Below are positions 1-10,379 of a stretch of DNA of 64,000 nt, in pieces. Below the pieces are notes generated by a model that saw only the letters and a list, made by a program, of their open reading frames with translations, was not told where the DNA came from and searched no databases. This DNA comes from Adiantum capillus-veneris (Eukaryota; Streptophyta; Polypodiopsida; Polypodiales; Pteridaceae). Both the position numbers and the translations under genes were made by a program. Position 1 is the first letter of the stretch; each line of letters begins with the position of its first letter. The DNA lies in the NCBI GenBank assembly GCA_014529385.2, contig CM043966.1:93379087-93443086 (forward strand), written 5' to 3'.

Positions 1-840
1 ACAGAGCACGGAGAAGGCGGCCTTTTCAAGACTCCACCAAAGGCAGAGAAAACTTTCCGATGATAGAGGCTGAGGGAAAGCTTACCATCCCCGCGGAGGG
101 TAGTGAAGGTGTCCAAGACCAAAGATGAGCACATATATGAGAAGGTACAAATGATGATTAGAGCTGAGCTGAATTTTCTGAGAGCAACTTTGAAAGAGAA
201 GTATCTGCTGCCATGCAAGCCTACAAAACTGAACTAAATAATACACCCAAAGAGGAAGTGCGAAATGCTATGAAAGCCGAGGTCATTGCTACCAAGACAT
301 TGTTACAAAAAAAGTTAGATGAGACAACTTTCACTTTTGAAGCATGGAAATCCAAAGTGGAAAAGTTGATGAGTAAAAAGGATGCTGTGATTGAAGGTCC
401 AATGGTGAACTCGAAGACTATAAAAGCAAGTCGGAGAAGGATGGGGAAACCCAGCCCTCATTGACAGAGGAGCTGAGTAACAACAATGAGAACACTCTAG
501 GAAGAGGAGCAGTGGAAAACGCGGGAAGCCTCGTCATGGGCGGATATCCTCTTCAAAATGCAAAAGAAGATTGATGAAGTGGAGAAGTGGATCAAGGTCG
601 CACATAAAGGAAAAGATGGAATGTCTACTACCACACCCCCATCCACCACAATGATTAACTTGACCTTGGAGGAGGAGCAAAAGAGGAAGATGAGAGCTCT
701 TCATATTTGTGTCACAGGTCTCAAGGACACCAACAATGTGGAAGAAGGTATTGAACTCCTGAAACAAATAAGCATTCTGAACCTATGCACACAGGGCTTG
801 GAGATAGGAAAAAAAAGTGAATGATGGGAGAGCTAAAAAG
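1..840 (+). pseudogene. LINE-A, ORF1-like 5' remnant
   Basis: Two open stretches in the same frame (213-464 and 558-824), separated by stops, encode a charged Lys/Glu-rich sequence with coiled-coil character (for example KAEVIATKTLLQKKLDE). The second stretch has a helical segment with LICVTGL-like content (HICVTGLKDTNNVEEGIELL). I place it as ORF1 of the LINE because a LINE endonuclease follows on the same strand. No zinc knuckle or RRM is certain. It is broken and its 5' end lies outside the window. A different short repetitive gene fragment cannot be excluded. Confidence 0.5.
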
Positions 841-1049
841 GAGTTTATGAAGAAAAGACCAACACTCGAGTAGATTGGGATTTTCCAGGCTGATGATCTC
901 ACCCTAGCATAGATAACACACATGCAAGAGAAAATGCCGGAGATCAAAGCAACCAGAGAGAAAGGGAAATTGCTTTCTACTGAGGGAGGAGAGGTGTGAT
1001 CTTGGAGAGATGCTCCACATGACTGTGCGAGACGCATGGGACCAGCCTA

Positions 1050-1748
1050 AAGTCAGCAGCCTTGAACTGTAATGGATCACCGAAGCTTGATGTAGGTGCC
1101 TTGAAGACAGCTTTGAACAAAGAGACGTCATCTTCTATTCAGAGACACCAGGCATTGGTTAGCACCCTACCGAAGGTGACAGGATACTGTTGGGAGTCTA
1201 CTGGAGGTGAGATTAGGATGAGGATTTGGAGGTGTAGCAGTATTGTACAAGGAGGAGTTGCAGTCCTTCATTCATATTGTATGAAGGGATGAACAGGGTC
1301 AAGGTGGGAGCAGAGACGGATAGACTATTGTACATTGCAATATGTTATTTTGTTTCCAGCACATCTCCCTATACATCACCCAAGAAACAGTCACCTTCCA
1401 TGATTCTTGATGAGGACATATGGAAGCTCTCTAGGGATATGGATATCATCCTACTGGGAGACTTTGCAACCTAGAGGCAATTTTCCTCTTTTGACACGAT
1501 TGAGAAGAGGCTGATAGAGATAGATACTACAAAGCTTAGACTTAGTCGCAACTCACAAAACAAGGAGTACATAAAGTATGGGAGATATCTACTGGAGATG
1601 GGGAGAGCCATTCTAAATGGCTTGGGGAGATATATGACATCTAGCAGTTTTACTTGCTTTCCTCATAAACGAGGAGCTAGCACGATAGATTATGTGTTAA
1701 GCTCAAATAGGATTCACCCCATGTATTCACGATCTCACAATGGAGCCT
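1050..1748 (+). pseudogene. LINE-A endonuclease domain (APE-like), broken
   Basis: Translated pieces in two frames carry the landmarks of a LINE APE-type endonuclease in the right order: LNCNGSPKLDVGALKTALNK near 1070, GGVAVLHS near 1255, LLYIAICYF near 1335, DIILLGDFAT near 1460 (family usually GDFNAR), and GASTIDYVLSS near 1680. In active copies this domain nicks target DNA for target-primed reverse transcription. Frameshifts near 1280 and 1475 and the loss of Asn in GDFN make it inactive. It stops where LTR1 of element E2 begins; the LINE resumes at 6037. Confidence 0.8.
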
Positions 1749-1908
1749 TGTCCTATCCCTGATCCTAACCCTAGCCATCCTGCAGATTCGGGCCGAGGGG
1801 CCTAAACCCTAACAGAAGAAGCAGAAGAAGTTCTTACTAACTTATTGAAGTCAGTCGAGGGGCCTAAAAGACAAAAGGGCTTATGATTAATAATCCTAAC
1901 TCAACCAA

Positions 1909-2592
1909 CTCACTGTTAAGTATGGAGCTTGATTTACCCTTGTAATTTTTTGTGGTAAAAGTGCACATTTGTAAGGCCCCCATTATGAGGAGAAGCCATC
2001 GTGCGTGAAGGAAAATCACTCACCGGAAACCAAAATTTTCACGGACAAGAATCAGGGGCAACTTTAAAGGCCTCGGGGGCGGAGGCCTCCGAGATTTTTT
2101 TTTCGTCGGAATATTATGACCGGAAAGTGGTCGGAAAACAACCGGTCAGTTGGCCGGTGGTCGGAAGTCAATGGCCGGTGGCCGAATTCAAAAGCGGACT
2201 TGTCTTCTCAAGGGCGGCCACACATGGGCGGATTGTAGGGTCTCTCATAAGAGAGGGCAACCCTTTTGGCCTATAAAAGGAGGCCATTTCTACACACATT
2301 TCATAGTGTGAAGTCGATGCAACAAGGTGAGTGTGAGGTGGTGAGAGTGAAGCAAGGCGGGAGCTCCATTAAGGGTATAATCCCTTTGTAAACTACTTCT
2401 TGTTTTGAAGTACTAAAGCCATTGAGTGGTTGCTTTCCCGTGGACGTAGCCCACATTGGGTGAACCACGTATATCGTGTGTACTCTCTCTCTCTCTCTCT
2501 ACTCTATAATCTCATGTATATAAATCTGTCTCTCTCCATTAAGTAATCTACTCAATTATCTATTTAGCTACGTCTTATTTCCTAACACTCAC
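1909..2592 (+). mobile_element. Solo LTR of copia family Cop1 with target duplication
   Basis: The LTR is 1914-2587 (674 bases), beginning TGTTAAGTATGGAGC and ending TTATTTCCTAACA. The five bases CTCAC occur just before (1909-1913) and just after (2588-2592). It is nearly the same sequence as the 5' LTR of Cop1 at 25532-26286. It has a TATA box at 2272-2278 (TATAAAA) and a short CT tract near 2482. Having two intact ends and a perfect target duplication with no internal region, it is a solo LTR left by LTR-LTR recombination. Confidence 0.95.
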
Positions 2593-2966
2593 AGACTCCC
2601 GTCGAGGAGCCTAAAATCTTAAAAGATCAACGAGAATCCAAATCTACGCAAAGCTAATGGCATGGAAGATTGTAAGGGCATGCCCAAATTTCGCGTTGAC
2701 AAATGTATGGAATTTCGGATATTACAATGGATGCTTTGTGGTGTCACTGAGCATTTGGATGTGTTGCTTTTCAATTGAGATGCTTTTGGATAAGCCAAGG
2801 GCCTTTAATTATGTTATGTGGGCTCTCTCTCTAGCATTATATTGCGTGGAGAAGCAAAGCAGAGTTCCCAGAGCTTGAGCAATATAAAGAAACACGGAAA
2901 GGGGCGCCAGGGTTTGGGGCCAATGCCGTCTGGGAGTGGAACTTTGCCACTCCATGTATCGTGTGG

Positions 2967-2969
<3 letters not shown>

Positions 2970-3022
<53 letters not shown>
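2970..3022 (+). repeat. (TC)n microsatellite in E2 LTR1
   Basis: An uninterrupted CT dinucleotide run of about 26 units, in the part of the LTR that corresponds to short CT tracts in LTR2 (near 3750) and LTR3 (near 5942). Confidence 0.98.
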
Positions 3023-3025
<3 letters not shown>

Positions 3026-3079
3026 AATTGTTTTGAAGTGCTAAAAGTTTGTTCCAATCTGTTCTTTTCAATTGGTACA

Positions 3080-3231
3080 TTTGGGTGTGATGGCTAACGT
3101 TGCTACGCGAGAATATTAAGAGCTCCGATATGGAATGCGAAAACTGATTGACCCTGAGATTTTTGACCTAACTTGATTAAGTTTTTACAGGTCTAGTTCC
3201 GGACTATTACTCTTCTTTCGAGAGGGGGATA
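3080..3231 (+). other. E2 internal 3' remnant with polypurine tract
   Basis: The stretch from GGGTGTGATGGCTAACG to the purine tract GAGAGGGGGATA at 3220-3231 matches 5030-5192, which precedes LTR3. In an LTR element this purine tract primes plus-strand DNA synthesis next to the 3' LTR. Its presence between LTR1 and LTR2 shows that LTR2 was once a 3' LTR as well as the 5' LTR of the next unit. Confidence 0.8.
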
Positions 3232-3841
3232 TGTCACAAACTGATGACGTGTCAACCACGAAAGGGGGTTAGGACCCCTTGATCCTAACCTTGGCCAACC
3301 TGGAGATCCTGACATGGTGGCCCAAACCCTAACAATAGAAGTAGAAGTTCTTACCAAATTACTAAAGGGCCTAAAAGACAAAAGGGTTTAGGATAATAAT
3401 CCTAACCCATCCAAATGAACGAATTTTGGCCAAGGGGCCTAAAACCTTAGATCAACGAGAACCCAAATCTACCCAAAACTGATGATGTGGCAAATTGTAC
3501 AAATATGCCCGGATTTTGCGATGGTAGCTCGACGAAATTCTGGATTTTGTGTTGGCTACTTTTTGGTGTCAGATTTTGGACACTGAGCTGTTGCTTTTGG
3601 ATAGGCCAAGGGCCTTCAAATATGTTATATGGGCTCTCTCTTTGGCATTCTACCGCGTGGAGAAGAAGAGCAGAGTTTCAAGGACTTGTTGCATTATAAA
3701 GAAATATCGCAAGAGGCACGAGTGTGCCACTTTGTGTCTCGTGAGGATCCTCTCTCTCTCTTTCTGTTCAATTGTTTTGATGTGCTAAAAGTTTGTTTCA
3801 GTTTGTTCTTTTTAGTTGGCACGTGGTGCCGTCGTGCTACA
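3232..3841 (+). repeat. E2 LTR2
   Basis: It begins TGTCACAAACTGATGACG right after a purine tract and ends CGTCGTGCTACA right before a primer site, so both ends are well supported. It is 610 bases long. It holds the telomere-like phrase AAACCCTAAC near 3312 and a CT tract near 3750. The block CTACCGCGTGGAGAAGAAG corresponds to similar blocks in LTR1 and LTR3. Confidence 0.85.
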
Positions 3842-3842
3842 G

Positions 3843-3854
3843 TGGTATGAAAGC
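3843..3854 (+). other. E2 primer binding site (initiator-Met-like)
   Basis: TGGTATGAAAGC lies one base after the end of LTR2 and resembles the plant initiator-Met primer site TGGTATCAGAGC at 10 of 12 positions. It marks LTR2 as a 5' LTR and the element as an LTR retrotransposon on the plus strand. Confidence 0.8.
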
Positions 3855-5192
3855 TTTAGGCGTGTGCTTTTCTAAAAGCATACCAATCCATTCAAGAACA
3901 AACAAAGTAACATGGCACCAAAACTTTACAGTTCTTGTAGGAGTTTGATAACATCTATGCCCTGGGGAACTACACTTAAGAATTCAATATCTCTCGAGCC
4001 ACTTTTTTCCTCAAAGACTAGCTATATCCAAGCCACACACTCCAAGGACTAGGCAAGCATTCAAGAAAATTATTTGCCCGAAGTTACATGACCTCTTTTG
4101 AAGTGCAGCTTTTTGCAAAGTGGGGTAACATGAAAATGCTTGCCACGGTTCTATGATAGCCTACAATAGGAAATTCCTCCACATCTATCTTCACGTGTCT
4201 CTTCAAGTTGATACCCTTGGAGGATGAGTGCGAACGCTATATCATTGGACTACCATCACACGGCTATAGAAATACTATTTGTCCAAGCAAGTTTTTGTTA
4301 CGAAAGAGTTTATGGAATACGTTGCAATCGGCTACAAACTTATGAAAGGAACCAAATTATACCTTTGTGGCAAGATGGAAAGCCAATCGTCTTTCGAGTT
4401 CGATTGATCGAGATCTACCTAGAATACTTTTAAGTTTGCTTTGTCTTTAGATATTGTTGAACTTAGTTTGAAATGGAGTTTATCTTTTTGAACTTGAAAT
4501 AGAGTTTATCTATTTAAATTGAAACTCGTTTGAAATGGAGTTTATCTGTTTTGAACTTGTCTTGGTGCCGATTGACTTTGCTTGATTCTGGTTTTAATGA
4601 TTTTGGGAAAACCTTTGGATCACTCATGGTTGGGACCTTCGTCTGGGGGAGGAGTGTTCAAGAGAAAATTGTGATTGAAATTATGTGATCAACTCATGGC
4701 TTGAACATTGCTTTGGGAGGAGTATTGAAGAGAAGAACGTGATTAAAGATGTCTGAAAATCTCATGGGTCAAGCTTTTCCTAGGGGGAGGATTCATGTGA
4801 GTGTGGGGAGAGTATTCATGGGGGATGTGTGCCTTTAAAATTTTCATGATTTGGGACCTCTGTACTCAGAGGGAGTGTTCATCGGTGAGTTTATGTCTCT
4901 ATGTCATGTAATTGCATCTGTAATCATATGTGTTGCATCGTGAATGATAACCTTAAAATTTTGGAATTGGGTGAGATTGCCTGCGTATGTAATATTAATG
5001 AATCGACACCCCTATAAAGATCATCACAGTCTGGGTGTGATGGCTAACATTGCTACGCCAAAATATCAAGAGCTTTGTTACGGAATGAGAAAATGGATCG
5101 ACCCTCGGGACGACCCTTGGATTTTGAGCTAACTTGATCGAGTTTTTGTAAGTTTAATCCCGAACGATTACTTTTCTTTCAAGAGGGGGTTA
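3855..5192 (+). other. E2 internal region, no recognisable gag or pol
   Basis: This holds only short ORFs. The longest, 4224-4433 (69 residues) and 4944-5132 (62 residues), look like no gag, protease, RT or integrase I know. Between about 4450 and 4870 there are loosely repeated phrases (GAAATGGAGTTTATCT, GGGGGAGGAGT). The region ends in the purine tract AAGAGGGGGTTA at 5181-5192. I infer a non-autonomous or deleted element; no function can be assigned. Confidence 0.6.
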
Positions 5193-6036
5193 TGACACAA
5201 ATTGTTGACATGTCAACCACTGAAGATGAAGGGGGTTAGGACTCTGTGATCCTAACACTATCGAATGTGACAATCCCGGCCGAGGGGTCTAAACCTTAAC
5301 AAAAGAAGTTCGCCAAGGGCAACCAGAGGGATTTTCTAGTCTAGATGTGTGTGTGTGTGTGTAGATACCTAAGGAGTAAACTAAGGATTGTTCTTAAGGA
5401 CCAATATGTATAAAAACATAAAAACACAATCCAACAAGGAGACTTTCTAAAGGATTAGAGGAGATAATAAGTCCAACTTACTGAAGCCGATCAAGAGGCC
5501 CTAGAAGAAAAAAGGGTCAGGATTAATAATCCTCACCCAACCAACTGATAGATTTTGGTCGAGGGGCCTGAAACCTTAAAAGACCGACTAAAACCCAAAT
5601 CTACGCAAAGCTGATGACATGGTAGACTATACGGACATGCCCAAATTTCGCACTAACAGCTGTATGGAATTTTGGATTTTGGGTTGGTTACTTTTTTTCG
5701 TCAAATTTTGAACACTGAGCTTTTGGATGTGTTGCTTTTCATGTAAATGCTTTTGGATAGGCCAAGGGCCTTTAAATTTGTTAACTGGGCTCTCTCTCCG
5801 GCAGTCTATCGCATGGAGAAGTAGAGCAGAGTTCTCAAAGCTTGTATCTTGTTGAGAAATATAAAGAAATCCGGAAGGGATGCCAGGGTTTGGGTCTAGT
5901 GCCGTCTGAGAGTGGAACTCTACCGTCCTGTGTCATGTGGACTCTCTCTCTCTCTCTCTTTTCAATTGTTTTTGAAGTGCTAATTTTTTTTTCTAGTTTG
6001 TTCTTTTCAGTTGACACGTGGTGCCGTCCCGTTACA
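5193..6036 (+). repeat. E2 LTR3
   Basis: It starts TGACACAAATTGTTGACATG after a purine tract and ends GTGCCGTCCCGTTACA. At 844 bases it is longer than LTR2, mainly because of an extra AT-rich block of about 160 bases (5310-5480) that begins near a short TG run. LINE-A coding sequence (SHIIFDGVPL) begins in the next base. Confidence 0.85.
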
Positions 6037-7032
6037 AGTCATATCATTTTCGATGGAGTTCCACTAATGGAGTAGCCATACTCAGGGATCTATAGACTTG
6101 CTCCCGAGATACAGTTTGTGTAGAGAGACGAGTAGAGTCTTCACATCTGAGACATAGAATTTTGAGTATGGATCCATGGAGGACTTTGGCAGAGCTAACT
6201 CAGATCTTCATTGAGGCTATGACGACATCTTTCCCCCATAGCCAGCCCACAATGTGACAACTTTGTGGGAGCATGCCCCAGAACAGTTGGTTTGATGAGG
6301 AATGCAAAGAGATGAGAGCTGAGTTGCGGAGAGAGGTTGCTACAAAGACGTAAGCATTCTTGGCCCTGCTTGAGAGAGACATGTACCAACTGTTCTTGAG
6401 TTAGGATTGAAGGGAGGCTTGGAGGATGCTTCAAGAGCGTTCCACACCTGTCGCTACTACCTCTCCGGAGACTTGGGGGGAGTATGCAACCTCACTATTT
6501 ACCATGCCATATCAAGCCCTATGCCCGATCCGCCATAGCATTGCCCACCCACTTGTACTTTCTTTCCCATATACATGGTAAACAAAAGCCATTGACAAGT
6601 CGAGTACGAGGAGATCACATGACCATGATGGATTAGTAGCTGAGTACTTCATACATGCCAAAGACACGGTAGGGGATCTACTAGCTCTCATGTTTAATAG
6701 TGCTCTGTGAGGGGTTTCTGGACATTTCGAGTATGTCCACGATCGTGTCAATGTTCAAGTATGGTGATCCCAATTTACCAAATAACTATCACACTATTAA
6801 TGTTGGTCACTCATTGACCAAACTTTGACCCTCTTTGATTATATATTGATTAGGAGGCATAGGAGCCGAGTCGGCAGGCACTTGGATATCATGATTCTTG
6901 TATGCTGATGATATTGTGCTTGTAGAAGACTCCTCATACGGTATGCAACAGCACCTCAAGGCCGTACACACTTTTGCGTAGGGAAGTGGTTTGTCAGTGA
7001 ACCTCGGTAAAACTGAGGCCATGGCGTTCAAC
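6037..7032 (+). pseudogene. LINE-A, endonuclease-RT linker and reverse transcriptase, broken
   Basis: It resumes the LINE interrupted at 1748. Recognisable pieces in order are SHIIFDGVPL (6037), NSWFDEECKEMRAELRREVAT (about 6285), AWRMLQE (about 6420), DGLVAEYFIHAKDTVGDLL (about 6628, RT N-terminal part), YGDPNLPNNYHTINVGHSL (about 6760) and LYADDIVLVEDS (about 6900), which holds the two catalytic Asp residues of the RT palm. The next helix ends in KTEAMAFNC at 7032. Many stops and frame changes make it dead, and most of the palm between the fingers and the YADD box is missing. A minus-strand gypsy LTR begins at 7033. Confidence 0.85.
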
Positions 7033-7548
7033 TGTCACAATCAGGTTCGCAAACGAATAATCAACAAGCTAAAAATGAATAATCTTTTGACTCAAAAGAG
7101 ACGAGGGAGAAGATCGACATAGTATTTGGGACCAAAAGATGGGTATGTCTCCCCCCCCTTAAAGATAATCTTTATTAGGGAGATTCTTTTAACAAGCACA
7201 AGAACTGGAGTGACCCCTACGTTCTAAATCTTCCGACTCAATGGTCAATTCCTTCCCAAGCAGGAAATTCCCAAGAGACGAGCTCTCAATTTTTTTCCCT
7301 TATGTTCCCATAGCGTGAAGCTCTACCAATGGCACACATTTTTCTTACTCTTCACCCTTTCAAAGTATCCGCAATGCTTGGTGAAGGATTCATAAAGAGC
7401 GGGCGGCATTATGGAGAGCTTGAGGGAGAGCTTGAGAGTGATGGGGAGCTTGAGGGAGAGCTTGATGAATGGAGAGAGCTTGAGGGAGATAGGGGAGGTG
7501 GTAAGTTGATGAAGAAGAAGAAAGGGTGGGAAAGCATTATATAGATTT

Positions 7549-7612
<64 letters not shown>

Positions 7613-7640
7613 ATGACTATTGCATCATGTCACGGTGACA
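7033..7640 (-). repeat. E4 gypsy 3' LTR, copy A
   Basis: Read on the minus strand it starts TGTCACCGTGACATGATG just after the purine tract at 7641-7655 (sense CTTGGGGGGCA) and ends ATTGTGACA against LINE-A sequence. The ends form the short inverted repeat TGTCAC/GTGACA. A TATA-like ATTATATAG lies at 7537-7545 and a GA run (CT in the sense strand) at 7552-7610. Near 7415-7500, GAGCTTGAGGGAGA-type phrases are tandemly repeated. Confidence 0.8.
7552..7610 (+). repeat. (GA)n microsatellite in E4 LTR copy A
   Basis: About 29 uninterrupted GA units. The matching position in copy B (9397-9436 and 9509-9537) holds two shorter runs separated by a unique stretch of about 70 bases. Confidence 0.98.
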
Positions 7641-7859
7641 TGCCCCCCAAGCCTCCCAAATGCCCACTCTCCGAAGGCAGAAACGTTCAAAAATGCAATC
7701 ATTGGCAGATGGTTAAACTGGCTAACGGCTCCAATTTTAGAAAAAAATAACCACACGAGTACGAGACGCAACACACGGAGCATACGGAATGTACTGTACG
7801 ATATGGATGCTGTTGACAACGTACGAGGATAACCCTGATACAAAAGTAATTGCTTTCAC

Positions 7860-8360
7860 CCTAGGCCGTCTAGACAATGCGTCTGTAGCCACATTCTTAT
7901 GTCGAGCTATTGAAGGATCTGGATGTGAAACATGGACAAAAAGTTAGGCCATGTCATTTGCTTCTCAGATAATTTTCGTTGCGTAAGGAAATACTGCAAA
8001 CTCTCATGGTCGGTTTTGATCACAAAATCCGCTGCTAGAAGGTAGTGCTTCCAGGTAGACAAGGCAAGAATCAGAGCCATAAGTTCCTTCGCGTAGATCA
8101 AGGCATGCAAGTCTACATCCTTAAGCCTTCTACTTTCATAAGCCAATGCATGGGCTTCTCGGTTAAGCATTGCGCCGGTGTAATCACCTGAAGCATCGCA
8201 GTGAACCTTGAATGGTTTCCTTAAGTCTAGCACTATCAAAATAGGTCCATGGCTTAATAGATACTATAGCCTATCAAAGGTACCTTGTTGTCTCAATCCC
8301 CATTTGAAAGGAATCTTGTTCCTTGTTAGGTCATGGAGTGGTCCTGCTACTTGAGCAAAG
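7860..8360 (-). pseudogene. E4 gypsy RNase H, copy A
   Basis: The minus-strand frame at 8239-7907 reads KPFKVHCDASGDYTGAMLN, then ALAYESRRL, AKELMALILALSTWKHYLL, VIKTDHESLQYFLTQRKLS and MTWPNFLSMFHIQIL, the RNase H plus linker of Ty3/gypsy pol. Upstream (8360-8240) the RT thumb phrase AGPLHDLTRNKIPFKWG is still readable with stops. RNase H removes template RNA during reverse transcription. Integrase, which should follow, is missing: the purine tract and 3' LTR come next. Confidence 0.85.
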
Positions 8361-8439
8361 CCTCGGATAAACCTTCGATAATAGGAACACAATCCTAGAA
8401 AGCTACGTACATCTCATTCCTTTCGAATGTCCTTCTCAA

Positions 8440-8740
8440 AGTCTGGTGGAAGAAATTGTTCATAAAATTCAACTTTGAATTGAGCCCATGTTCTGGATTG
8501 TGGCTAACCAACAGCTGCTTGCTATCTCCTTGAGATGCATCCCAACATGATGCAACTTGGATTTTTCAGTAAAGTTCTCATTGGCAAAGCAACTTCAAAC
8601 TGCTTGATGAAAGACAATGCCTTGGAAATGTCTCTATGTCTTGTGTAGCTGTCAAAATTCACATCCTTGTCACTGGATTTGTAAACCCTCATCTTGCAGT
8701 GTCACCTGCAGTTATCCTTCTTGACCTTTGGCTTTTCTAG
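8440..8740 (-). pseudogene. E4 gag fragment joined to RNase H, copy A
   Basis: Minus-strand reading gives gag-like pieces with stops: KALSFIKQFEV-like, then KSKLHHVGMHLKE, typical of the gag capsid region. It runs straight into RT-thumb/RNase H sequence at about 8430, so the rest of gag, protease and most of RT are deleted. The same junction occurs in copy B. Confidence 0.65.
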
Positions 8741-8743
8741 GCT

Positions 8744-8900
8744 GGCACTTGGATATCACGATTGTTGTATGCTGATGATATTGTGCTTATAGTAGACTCC
8801 ATAGAGGGTATGGCAGCAACATCTCAAGGACGTTCACACTTTTGCATAGGGCAGTGGTTTGTCAGTGAACTTTGATAAAACCAAGGCCATCGTGTTCAAT
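8744..8900 (+). pseudogene. LINE-A RT fragment (YADD region), duplicated copy
   Basis: It repeats 6877-7032, including the bases for LYADDIVL, here with a frameshift and stops. It ends with CCATCGTGTTCAAT, where the E4 LTR copy B begins. It is part of the tandem duplication and carries no other LINE sequence. Confidence 0.85.
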
Positions 8901-9393
8901 TGTCACAAACAGTAGAGCACACAAATAATCAACAAGCTGAAAATGAATAATCTTTTGACTCAAGAGATGAGGGAGAAGATCGACATAGTATTTGGGACCA
9001 AAATATGGGTTGGTCCCCCCCTCCCTCCCCCTTGAAGAGAATCTTTATTTTACAAGCACAAGAACTGGAGTGACCCCTACGTTCTAAATCTTCCGACTCA
9101 ATGGTCAATTCCTTCCCAAGCGGGAAATTCCCAAGAGACGAGCTCTCAATTTTGTTTCCATATGTTCCCATAGCGTGAAGCTCTACCAACGGCACACATT
9201 TTTCTTCCTCTTCACCCTTTTAAAGTATCGGTAATGCTTGGTGAAGGCTTCATAAAGAGAGGGTGTCATTATGGAGAGCTTGATGAATGATGGAGAGAGC
9301 TTGAGAGTGATGGAGAGATCTTGAGGGAGATAGGGGAGGTGGTAAGTTGATGGAGAAGAAGAAAGGATGGGCAAGAATTATATAGATTTTAGG

Positions 9394-9435
<42 letters not shown>

Positions 9436-9500
9436 ATGTATGATGTGCCATGGCCCATGGATGATGGAGGGAGAGGTAGGTTAAAACTCAAAGGGAGATG

Positions 9501-9539
<39 letters not shown>

Positions 9540-9568
9540 ATGACTATGGCATCATGTCACATGTGACA
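8901..9568 (-). repeat. E4 gypsy 3' LTR, copy B
   Basis: Both ends match copy A (plus strand TGTCACAAAC at the left, ATGTGACA at the right, with purine tract sense GGGGCA beyond it). It is longer than copy A because of the block 9437-9508, which splits the GA run in two. Confidence 0.8.
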
Positions 9569-9729
9569 TGCCCCAAGGATCCCAAATGCCCACTCTCCCA
9601 ATGCGGAAACGTTCGGAAATGTAACTGTTGACTGCTGATCAAACTGGCTAATGGATCCAATTTTTGAAAAAAATAACGGCATGAGTACCGGACGCAACGC
9701 ACGGAGCATACGGAACGTATCATACGATA

Positions 9730-10330
9730 TGGATGCTATTGTATGACGTATGAGGATAACCCTGATACATAAGTAATCTCTTTCACCTTAGGCCGTCTAG
9801 AAAATACGTATGTAGCCACATTCTTACGTAGAGCTATGTGAAGGATTTGGAAGTGAAACATGGACAAAAAGTTAGGCCATATCATTTGCTTCTTAGATAA
9901 TTTCCATTGTGTAAGGAAATACCGCAAACTCTTATGATTGGTTTTGATCACAAAATCCGCTCCTAGAAGGTAGTGCTTCCAGGTAGACAAGGAGAGAATT
10001 GCAGCCATAAGTTCCTTTGCGTAGATGAAGGCATGCAAGTCTACACCTTAAGCCTTCTACTTTAATAAGCCAATGCATGGGCTTCTTGGTTAAGCACTGC
10101 ACCGAAGCAATCACCTGAAGCATCGCAATGAACCTTGAATGGTTTCGTTAAGTCTAGCACTATCAAAATAGGTCCATGGCTTAATAGATATTGTAGCCTA
10201 TCAAAGGCACCTTGTTGTCTCAATCCCCATTTGAAAGGAATCTTGTTCCTTGTTAGGTCATGGAGTGGTCCTGCTACTTGAGGAAAGCCTCGGATAAACC
10301 TCCAATAATAGGAACATCCCAAAAAGCTAC
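9730..10330 (-). pseudogene. E4 gypsy RT thumb and RNase H, copy B
   Basis: Minus strand from 10322: GCSYYWRFIRGFPQVAGPL, LTRNKIPFKWG, ILIVLDLTKPFKVHCDASGD, then after a frameshift ATYVFSRRPKVKEITYVS near 9760 (family VADALSRRPKV). The Asp of CDASGD and the Glu of AKELM are kept. A stop and one frameshift near 10050 break it. No integrase follows. Confidence 0.85.
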
Positions 10331-10379
10331 GTACATCTCATTCCTTCCGAATGTCCTTCTCAAAGTTTGGCAGAAGAAA

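Larger units (their letters stand above)
1749..3079 (+). repeat. E2 LTR1, split by a copia solo LTR
   Basis: It matches LTR2 and LTR3 through shared segments: a start with GATCCTAACC, the phrase GAGGGGCCTAAA, AACCCAAATCTACGCAAAGC, the block TTTTGGATAAGCCAAGGGCC, a CT tract, and TTTTGAAGTGCTAAAAGTTTG near the end. Its first about 40 bases are shorter than in LTR2, and its 3' end (GGTACA at 3079) lacks the ACGTGGTGCCG tail of the other two. The copia LTR at 1914-2587 lies inside it. Confidence 0.75.
1749..6036 (+). mobile_element. E2: three-LTR, non-autonomous LTR element inserted in LINE-A
   Basis: Three related LTR copies lie in direct orientation (1749-3079, 3232-3841, 5193-6036). Between LTR1 and LTR2 only about 150 bases of the 3' internal end remain. 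Between LTR2 and LTR3 there are 1.35 kb, with a primer site at the left and a purine tract at the right. No gag, protease, RT or integrase is recognisable, so it is LARD/TRIM-like or strongly deleted. The arrangement LTR-internal-LTR-internal-LTR is what unequal recombination between LTRs of one element gives. LINE-A coding sequence flanks it on both sides. The flanks AGCCT and AGTCA only partly match, so the target duplication is uncertain. Confidence 0.75.
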
